This document shows, in pieces, positions 1-7,800 of a stretch of 64,000 nucleotides of DNA (positions within the stretch are counted from its first letter, which is position 1; every line of letters begins with the position of its first letter). The notes below the pieces were generated by a model. The model was not told the DNA's origin. It did not search any database and saw only the letters and a program-made list of their open reading frames with translations. The stretch covers positions 868,001 through 932,000 of the forward strand of contig NZ_JQLN01000007.1 in assembly GCF_000744225.1 (NCBI RefSeq), written 5' to 3'. Made by a program: the position numbers and the translations under genes. The stretch comes from Kitasatospora mediocidica KCTC 9733. GTDB taxonomy: Bacteria; Actinomycetota; Actinomycetes; Streptomycetales; Streptomycetaceae.

Positions 1-276
1 CGGCGGAGCGGACGCCGTCCCGACGGGCGACCCGGGCAGCACCGCGTGCACCGACGGCAGCACCACATCGGCGGCGGACTGCGCCCGATGCGCACCGCCC
101 GCGCCCGACATCCCCAGCACCCCGAACGTCCCGCCGACGGCGACGACAACGACGGCCGCCCCCGCGACAGCCACCGCCCGCCCACGCCGCGCGTCCGCCC
201 GGTGCAGCCGCCGGCCCCGCACGTGCCTGCGCGCGGGACGGGTCCGCACGGCCGGTTCGTCGAAGTCACTGCTCAC
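1..276 (-). CDS. Partial membrane-anchored or secreted protein (N-terminal 92 codons)
   Basis: Start of a gene that runs off the left edge. A GTG at 276 is preceded by AGGTGG four bases upstream, and the frame stays open to base 1. The first 34 residues are very Arg-rich (RTRPARRHVRGRRLHRADAR), residues 35-56 form one Ala/Val/Gly-rich hydrophobic segment, and the rest is an Ala/Gly/Pro-rich linker. This is the layout of a single-pass membrane protein or one with a long twin-Arg-poor signal sequence, its main domain lying outside the window. In Streptomyces such starts are common in cell-wall hydrolases, but nothing here identifies a catalytic domain. I do not recognise the gene. Confidence 0.6.
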   Translation of the reverse strand, partial: MSSDFDEPAVRTRPARRHVRGRRLHRADARRGRAVAVAGAAVVVVAVGGTFGVLGMSGAGGAHRAQSAADVVLPSVHAVLPGSPVGTASAPP

Positions 277-401
277 GTGTCCACCTACTGCTGGTCCGAG
301 GTCCGTTCCGGCCCGGACGTCTCTCCGGGCCGACACCCAGGAGACCGCCCCACCCGATCCCGATAACGAAAACCGCGAGCCCGTTCGACCGACTTCGGCC
401 T

Positions 402-575
402 TCACCGTCGACGATCCGGAGCCCGACCGACAAGCACCAGCCGCTCCCACGGCTCCAGTTCCCCGCGCAGCCGGCGGCTCACCTCCCACCGCTCCCCGCC
501 GACCTCCAGACAGAACCAGGCGCGCACCTGGTAGTAGCCGTCGACCAGGCTCACCACGACCTCCGGCCGCCGCAC
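402..575 (-). CDS. Small hypothetical protein, 57 aa, stop-start coupled to the upstream gene
   Basis: A 58-codon frame whose GTG start at 575 directly abuts the TAG stop of the preceding gene (TAGGTG), with GGGAGG lying just before that stop. The product begins MRRPEVVVSLVDGYYQVR and ends APDRRR; it has alternating hydrophobic strands, Trp, Tyr and Phe residues and no low-complexity sequence, so it looks like a genuine small soluble beta-rich protein. An alternative start is the GTG pair at codons 7-8. The tight coupling suggests translation dependent on the gene before it, the putative immunity protein of the RHS toxin. I do not recognise the family; a second immunity or accessory factor is only a guess. 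Confidence 0.5.
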   Translation of the reverse strand: MRRPEVVVSLVDGYYQVRAWFCLEVGGERWEVSRRLRGELEPWERLVLVGRAPDRRR

Positions 576-1049
576 CTACCTCCCGGCGGATTCCAGCGCC
601 GACGCGAGTGCTTTCACGTGAGAGTTCTCAAGAATCCCCGGGAAGGACTGTCGCAGTTGCCCGACGAGGCTCAGGCCGGCACCGACCAGGGACTCCTGGA
701 ACTCGTCCACCGTCGATTCCACGAAACCGTCGGCGAAGTCACAGTCGACGCGCAGAGCGGATCCGTCGACGCGCAGGAAGATACTCCCCTCCCCCTCGGT
801 GAAGTCGTACTCGGCGGTGCCGGATTCCCTGGCCTGCGCGAAGGCGACCAGCATTGCTCGGGCGAAGTCGAAGACGGTCACCCGGGTCATCGGGAACTCG
901 ACGTCCCCTGCCTTGATGACGACGTCACCGAGCGGGAACCGGTAGGTCAGGTCGGTCAGCCCGATATCGGCCGGCCGGGTGCGGAGGGACGCCAGGGAGT
1001 GACTCCTGAGCGTGATGGAGATCGTGACTGCCACAGTTGCCGTCCACAT
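576..1049 (-). CDS. Putative immunity protein of the RHS toxin, 157 aa
   Basis: A soluble acidic protein without signal peptide or membrane segment, in the same orientation as and directly after the RHS toxin gene, the position immunity genes occupy in polymorphic toxin systems. It begins MWTATVAVTISITLRSHSLA and contains alternating strand/helix patterns (DLTYRFPLGDVVIKAGDVEF; FADGFVESTVDEF) and many Asp/Glu residues, fitting a binder of the strongly basic toxin tip. ATG at 1049 has a GAGG about 12 nt upstream. A perfect hairpin separates it from the toxin gene, so it may be expressed partly on its own. The immunity assignment is inference from position and charge; I cannot name a Pfam family with confidence. 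Confidence 0.55.
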   Translation of the reverse strand: MWTATVAVTISITLRSHSLASLRTRPADIGLTDLTYRFPLGDVVIKAGDVEFPMTRVTVFDFARAMLVAFAQARESGTAEYDFTEGEGSIFLRVDGSALRVDCDFADGFVESTVDEFQESLVGAGLSLVGQLRQSFPGILENSHVKALASALESAGR

Positions 1050-1099
1050 GTCTGGTCAGGCCCTCACCCGGCGAACCGAGCGGGCCTGACCGGCGGTGC

Positions 1100-1138
1100 G
1101 GCCGTGCGCGGAGCGGGGAGCCCGCTCCGCGCACGGCC
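1100..1138 (-). terminator. Perfect 18-bp hairpin between toxin and immunity gene
   Basis: Arms 1100-1117 (GGCCGTGCGCGGAGCGGG) and 1121-1138 are exact reverse complements around a 3-nt loop, with no strong T-run on either side, as is usual for GC-rich actinomycete terminators. It lies 33 bp after the RHS stop codon and 50 bp before the immunity start. Confidence 0.7.
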
Positions 1139-1171
1139 TTTGACCAGTCGAATCCGGTACCTGTGAGGTAC

Positions 1172-1897
1172 CTAGAACGGGTAGGCGGTGATGACCCGGC
1201 CGCGGATCACCACGACCCTGACCCGCTTCTTGTTCCGTCCCTTCTGCCGCCCGACCGGGTTGTCGAACTTCTTCTCGTAGGTGTGGCCGGGGCGACCCAG
1301 CGTCGCCTTCTTCTTCGTCCCCGTCCTGACAGTCTCGTGGATGAGTTCGCGCACCTGCTGGCGGTTACCGATGAACTTGGACTTTTCCCGGTAGGAGTTG
1401 CGCGAGATGTGGCGCGGGAAGATGTGGCCGGACCAGTCGCGGGAGCCGATGTTGCAGCTGCTGTTGTGCACCACAGCACTGCCCGCACCGATGGCCACGG
1501 TGTAGGTGTGGATGTCGCCGACGTTGAGGTTGAAGACCAGCTGGTCCGCGAGGTGGCCGAGGTCGGTGGCCCGCGTCACCGTGAGCCGTTGACCCGTCGG
1601 CGAGACGAGCGAGTCGCCGACCTTGACGTCGACCGCGTTGACCCAGCCGGCGCCGTCGACCAGGAGCGGGTGCTCCGCGGTCACCGCGAGGGCGGGGGTA
1701 CCGTCGTCGAGGTCGGTGTCGAGCATCACCATGTGCCTGCTGCCGTAGCCGACGATGACGGCCAGGACGGGCTTGGCGACGCTCTCTCCGGTCGCGGAAT
1801 CGGTGGCCAGAACGAGGTCTCCGGTCCGGATCCCGCCGATCGGCGCATACGTCCCGTCCGCCATCAGCACCGGCGTGTCGGGAGCGAACGAGTTGCA
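1172..1897 (-). other. Hint autoprotease plus C-terminal toxin tip of the RHS protein
   Basis: Codons 2454-2598 (1463-1897) form an intein-like Hint domain: it starts with Cys (CNSFAPDTPVLMADG), carries a central TAEHPLL block and ends VVHN before Ser, so the N-terminal Cys and C-terminal His-Asn needed for self-cleavage are all present. Codons 2599-2694 encode the tip (SSCNIGSRDWSGHIFPRHIS... to ...GRVITAYPF): strongly basic, with His11 and His18 of the tip, a THx-like Tyr-Glu-Lys stretch and a final strand RVRVVVIRGRVITAYPF. This pattern resembles barnase/EndoU/colicin E5-D/RelE (BECR) fold ribonucleases in general shape; the specific family is not identified. Confidence 0.65.
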
Positions 1898-4800
1898 TCC
1901 GGATCGTCGGAACACGGTCGCGGTCTTGGAGGCGACACGTTGGACGCGTGCGGCCGCTCTGGTGGCCTTGACCGACGTGACCGCCGCCTTGACCGCCGTG
2001 TTGGCCCCGACGAGGCCGGCCGCCGCGGTGACCGCCATCTCGGCGGCCTTGCCCCAGTTGCCGGTGGCGGCATAGGAGACGGCGGAGACCGCTGCCGCCG
2101 CCGCGCCGATCGGGCCGGGGATGTAGGAGGCGACCTCGGCGACCTTGGCGACCACCTCGACCGTCTTCTTCAGCCACTTGGGCATGCCCCAGTTGCCGTC
2201 GAGGTCGGTGCAGTTGACCGGGTCGCCGGTGCAGTAGTCGTACGCGCCGGCGTTGCCGCCGGGGACCGGGTCGATCTGCAGGAAGCGGCCCAGCGCCGGG
2301 CTGTAGAGCCGGGCGCCCATCAGGATGTCGCCGTCCTGGGCCTCGGCGGAGCGCTGCTTGCCGCCGAGCCAGCCGTAACGGACGGTGCCCTGCCCGGCCT
2401 GCGGGATGCCGAACTCGTCGAAGTCCAGCACCACCGGCCTGGTCAGCGCGGTGTCGGTGGTGACGACCACCGAGCCCTGGAGGTTGGTGAGTTGGAGCTG
2501 CACGTCACCGGTACGGCTGGTGACGGCGGACAGGTCGGCGTCGGGTCCCGAGACGTTGCGGGTCAGCGTGCCCTGGGTGGTGTCCTCGACGACCCAGCGG
2601 ACCTCGTCGGAGTCGTCGCCGTAGTGGTTCAGCTTCGAGGTGGCGTTGGCCCAACTGCCGTCCGCCTGCTTCTTGGACGTGGTGAAGCCGGTCAGCCGGT
2701 GGGCGGCGTCCAGCGCCCACTGCTGCTTGGTGTCCCCCTTCTCCTGCGCGGCGACCTTGTCGTTGGCCCAGTAGGTGGTGGTGGCGCCGGTCGCCGTCTG
2801 CACGGTGCGGCCGAAGGCGTCGTACGCGAAGCCCGCATCGGTCAGCCGGTCGGCGCTGTCGTACGTGTGGTTCTCCCCGACCGTGCCGACCGCGCCACCC
2901 GTGCCGCACGTGCCGTCGGCGTTCTGCGGGGAGGTCGACTTGGCCAGCCGGTTGGAGTGCGCGTCGAAGGCGTACTGCCGGGTGACGCAGCCGGTCGCGG
3001 TCGAGCTCTGCTCGGCCCTGGTCAGCCGGCCCAGCCGGTCGTACTGGTAGGAGCGGGTGGCGGTGGAGCTGGTGTCCTTGGCCACCTGGCCCTGGGTGGA
3101 GATGTCGGTGCTCTGCGCCCAGATCACGGCGCCGTCCGAACTGCGGGTGTAGGTACGGCTGGTGGCCTCACCCACCGCGTTGGCGGTGTCCTTGCGGACG
3201 ATGCCGCCGGGGTAGCTCTGCTCGACCAGCTGGCCGTCCGGCCCGTACGTGGCGGTGAACTCGCCGGCGACGCTGTCGTTGACGGAGGTCACCAGGCCCC
3301 GGGGCTCCTTGGCCCGGTCGTACGTGTAACTGGTGGACCCGGTCGGGTCGGTGACCTTCACCGGCTTGCCGAAGGTGTCGAACTCGGTGCTGGTGGTGGC
3401 GCCGTCGGCGTCCGTGTAGGAGATCAGCCGGCCCAGCACGTCCATCGTCCGCGACAGTGTCCTGCCGCCGGCCGTGGTCTTCAGCGCGTCACCGGTCGCG
3501 GGGTCGTACTCGGTGGTGACCTTCGGCAGTGCCAGGCCCTCGTCCGAGGTGATCTCGGTCGAGGTGATCCGGTCGGCGCCGTCGTAACTGGTGACGGTCT
3601 TGCGGGACTTGCCCGCGTTCGTCTCGGTGGTCTCCTCCGGCTCGCCGAACGGCGAGTAGCGGGTGACCCGCTTGACCGGCAGGGTCGCGGTCATCCGTGA
3701 CGTGTCGGCGCCGGTCACCGCACCGCCGGGGCCGGTCGAGCAGGGCTTGCCCGCCCACTCGGGCCGGTTGCCGCAGGCGGTGTCGTCCGGGTTGGCGCCG
3801 GCCGTGTAGAAGACGGTCTTCACCGTCCCGGCGTCCGTGCCGTTCGAGCCCGGCTTGCGGGACTCCTGGGCCCGGGCCGCGGCGTCGAACCTGATGGTGG
3901 ACGTCAGGTTGGCGCCGAGTGCGTCGGTGGTCACCGAGGTGGCCGTCTTCAGCGTCCAGCCCGGGACACCGCCGATCGGGGCGCCGTAGCCGGTGCGGGT
4001 GACGCGCTGCTCGACGTCGTCGGCGTAGCCGTCGATCCGGGCGCCGTCGATGCTGGTGGTGACCAGGTGGTAGGCCTGCCCGTCGGGCTTGCCCTCGTCG
4101 TAGGTGTTCGTGTTGTGGTCCCGGGCCAGCACCGAAGTACCGACCGCGAGCGAGGGGTTGACGGTGGTCTTGGTGAGCGTGACGGCGTCGATGCCGGCCT
4201 GGAAGAACGGCGCGGCGGCGGCCGGGTTGGTGCCGGTGACGGTCAGCGTGAGCTGGTGGTCGCCGCGCGCCAAGCGGACCGCCTTGCCCGCCGCCCAAGG
4301 AGCCGTGGTGACACCGGGGTTGTAGCCGTCGAAGCTCCCGGGCAGCGTGCTGCCGTCCAGGGCGAAGGTGACGACGCCGTAGTCGCCGGCCTTGGTCAGC
4401 TTGGCCGACAGCAGGTAGTCACCCTCCTCCGGGACGGTGACCCGGAAGGTGGCGTTGTCACCGGCCTTCTTGGCGACCAGCATGATCTGGGCGCCGCCCG
4501 ACCAGCCGCCGTTGCCGACCCACGAGGTGTCGCCGCGCTGGACGGAGACCGGTGCGGTGGAGCCCAGTTGGGGCAGGTTCTCGCCCTCGGCGGTCACCTG
4601 CGCCGGTGCGGTGCCGGCCGCCACCGCCTCGGAGAGCGAGGCGCGGTAGACCGGGCCGAGCGTCTCGGTGACGTCCAGGCCGTCGGGGGTGTAGCCGGTG
4701 CGGGCGTCCAGCAGCCGGGCCCTGGCCGCGGAGTCGGCCGGCAGGCCGAGTTCGGCGACGAACCGGTCGGTGTCCGGGTGGGTGCCGAGCGCGATGGCGC

Positions 4801-7800
4801 GGTTGGTGGCCTGCAGGGTCCGCACGGCGTGGCCGTAGCGGTCGTACTCGGTGGTGTCGATGTCACCGCCGGGGGTGACCGACGGCGCCGCGGTGTTCAC
4901 CTCGTTGCCGGAGGCGTTGAGGTAGTGGACGGTGGCCGCCCGGTAGCCGTCCGCGCCGGGCTTGGCCGGCCCGGCCGTGTGGGTGCCGGGGTCGTCCTCG
5001 GGTCCGAAGACGGCGGTGGCGTCGGTCGGCGCGTCGGTCTGCGCCCACTTGGCGACCTCGGGCCCGGACAGCTCGTACGGGCCGCCGGCCCCGCGGGTCA
5101 GCGGGACGTCGTAGACGACCCTGGTCGCGATCTCGCCGTTGACCTGGTCCTTGCTGCCGGGCGCGAGGGTGCCCCGGCGGACCTTCAGCAGCCGGCCCGG
5201 GTCCTGGTCGGAGCCGGCCTTGCCGTAGTCGAAGTCCCACGGCAGCTCGCCCGCCGCACCGACCCGGGTGACCCGGCCGGCGTCGTCGTAGCTGTAGGAG
5301 GTCTTCAACGGCTGGGCCAGGCGCGGGTCCCAGACCTGCGCCAGGCGGCCGCGCTCGTCGTACGCGTAGTGCGCGACCTCGACGGCCTCCTGCTTGCCGC
5401 TGACCGGGTTCCACGACCAGGACTTCACCGCCCGCACCCGGTCGGTGAAGTCGCCGGGGACGGCGGCGGTCGCGGTCGTGGCGGTGGCGTAGTCGTAGTC
5501 CATCGCCTCGCAGCCGCGCGGCAGCGGGTCCAGCGTGCAGTGGTTGGCGTCGTCCACGCCCGGCTCGACGGCGGCGATCACGCGCTTCACCAGCGCCCGG
5601 CCGTCGGCCGCGTCGTACTGGTAGCGGGTGGTGGAATCGGCGTCCGGACCGGTCTCGCTGACCAGTTGAAAGACGTCCGAACCGGGCTGGGCCGTGAAGA
5701 CGTTCTTGCTGCCGTCCAGGTCGGACAGCGTGTACGTGCCCGCGGCCACCGTCAGCGACAGGTTCTCGGCGCCCGGCTCGGGGAAGAACGAGCCGTCCGC
5801 GCCCTTGGCGAAGGTGAGCACCGAGTCGTCGTTGAGCTTGAGCTCGGCGAGGTCGGACTGCGGGAAGGAGAGCGAACGGTACTCCGAACCGCTGCCCGCG
5901 TTCGGGCCGCCGGCCCACTGCGGACCGAACGGCGCGACGATCTCCTTCAGCGACAGGTCGTCGAAGAAGACCCCCTTGCCCGAGCCGGCCTGGAAGCCGT
6001 TGTAGAGCCGGAACCACGCCTCGGTGGCGTCCTTGGGCACCGTCAGGTCGACCGAGAGCTGCTGCCAGGCGTCGGCGAAGCCCGCCTTGGCGGACGCCAC
6101 CTCGCCGTAGCCGGCCGGGGTGCGGTAGACGCCCAGCAGCCGCAGGCCACGGTTGGGCAGCCCGGAGGTGTCCAGACCGGACGCGCCGGGGACGTAGATC
6201 CAGCCGGTCAGCCGGTAGCTGCGGCCGGGCTTCATGCCCTGGGCCATCGCGTACTCGGGGCCGACCGCGGCGTAGGAGTCCCAGCCGCTGGAGGCGGGCA
6301 GCACCGACAGCGAGTCGGTGGAGTTGTCGTGGCCGCGCGCCGTGGAGCGCGACAGCGTCGCCTGGCCCGCCGTGAAGCCGGCCAGGTCGGTGGAGACCTG
6401 GCGCTGGTTGGCGGTCAGGCGCTCGCCCTGCGGCTGCCAGCCGCGGTCGGTGCCGCGTGAGGAGGAGCTGCGAGCCACCGACAGGCCGAACTCGTCCGCG
6501 TCCGTGACGTCGGCGGAGTAGTCACCGGTCAGCAGGTTGACCGAGCCGGGACCGACCGGGGTGCCGGCCGCGCCGTCCGCGTTGCGGTCCACCGTCATGG
6601 TGTTCCAGCCGGTGGGGTAGCCGTTGCCGGAGCCGTCCTCGGGGAAGAGCACGGCGCGCACCTGCACCACGCCGCCGGTCTGGCCGAGCGTGTCGACCAC
6701 CGTCCAGTTGGCGAAGCCGCCCAGCTCCGCCAGGCGCGGCTTGCCGTCGGTGACCGGGGTGTTGTCGGCCTTGGTCAGGTTGGCCGTCGGCACGTTGTAC
6801 TCGGTGGCGCCGGGACCGCGACGGTACTGGTAGACGACCCGCTTGAAGTCGGTCTGCGCGTCGACCGAGAGCTTGACCCGCTTGGCCGCCTGGCTGCCGT
6901 CGGCGGGCGAGCTGAGCCCGGCCCGGCCGACCTGGAAGGCGTAGAGCGTCGGGTCGGACAGGTTGCCCGCCCGGTCCTTGGACTGCACCTTCAGCACCCG
7001 GTGGCCGTCGGCGGCGGGCGTGACGGTCGTCGTGGTGGCCGCCGTGGCGTTCACCGTGACCGGGGCGCCGCCGTCCACCGTGTAGACGTAGCCGACCAGG
7101 TCGTTGGTGCCGCCCGCGGGGGTGAGGGTGAACGAGCCGGCCTGGCCGGAGGCGCCGTGCCAGAGCCCGTCGGCGGGGTAGTCGGCCGAGGTGACGAAGG
7201 GGGCGCCGGGCTTGACGGTGTCCACCTGGAAGGCGGTGGCCGGGCTCCAGCCGGAGTAGTCGGTGCCGTCCCAGAGCCGGGCGAAGACGGAGTACGAGAC
7301 ACCCTCGTCGAGTTTGGCGACGCCGAAGTCGGCGGGGACGGCTTTCAGGTAGGTGCCGTTCGGGCCCTCGCGGTAGACGCTCTTGACGAACGAGCCGTCG
7401 CGCCAGAGGTCGAGGTGGGCGCCGACGGTGCCGCCGTCGGGGTCACTGGCGAGGACCGAGAAGGTCGGCGTGGCCGAGTTCGTCCAGCGCGGGTTGCCCT
7501 GCTGCGCGGGCAGCACGTCGACGGTCGCGGGGGTCGGTGGCACGGTGTTGTAGGTGACCGACAGGAACGGCGGGGCCTCGCCCTCGGCCGAGCTGAACTT
7601 CTTCCAGGTGTACGAGTCGTTCTCGTCCACCGCCTTGATGCCCAGCGCGTACTGGCCGGCGCCCATCCCGGACCAGTCCCGGACCAGGTTGGTGATGTCG
7701 GCCTTCACCCAGGCGCTGCCGTCGGGGTTGGCGCACTGGTGGGTGTCGTTGCCGTCGATGTCGCGGGTCTGGTCGGTGGTCGCGTATTTGGTGATCAGCC

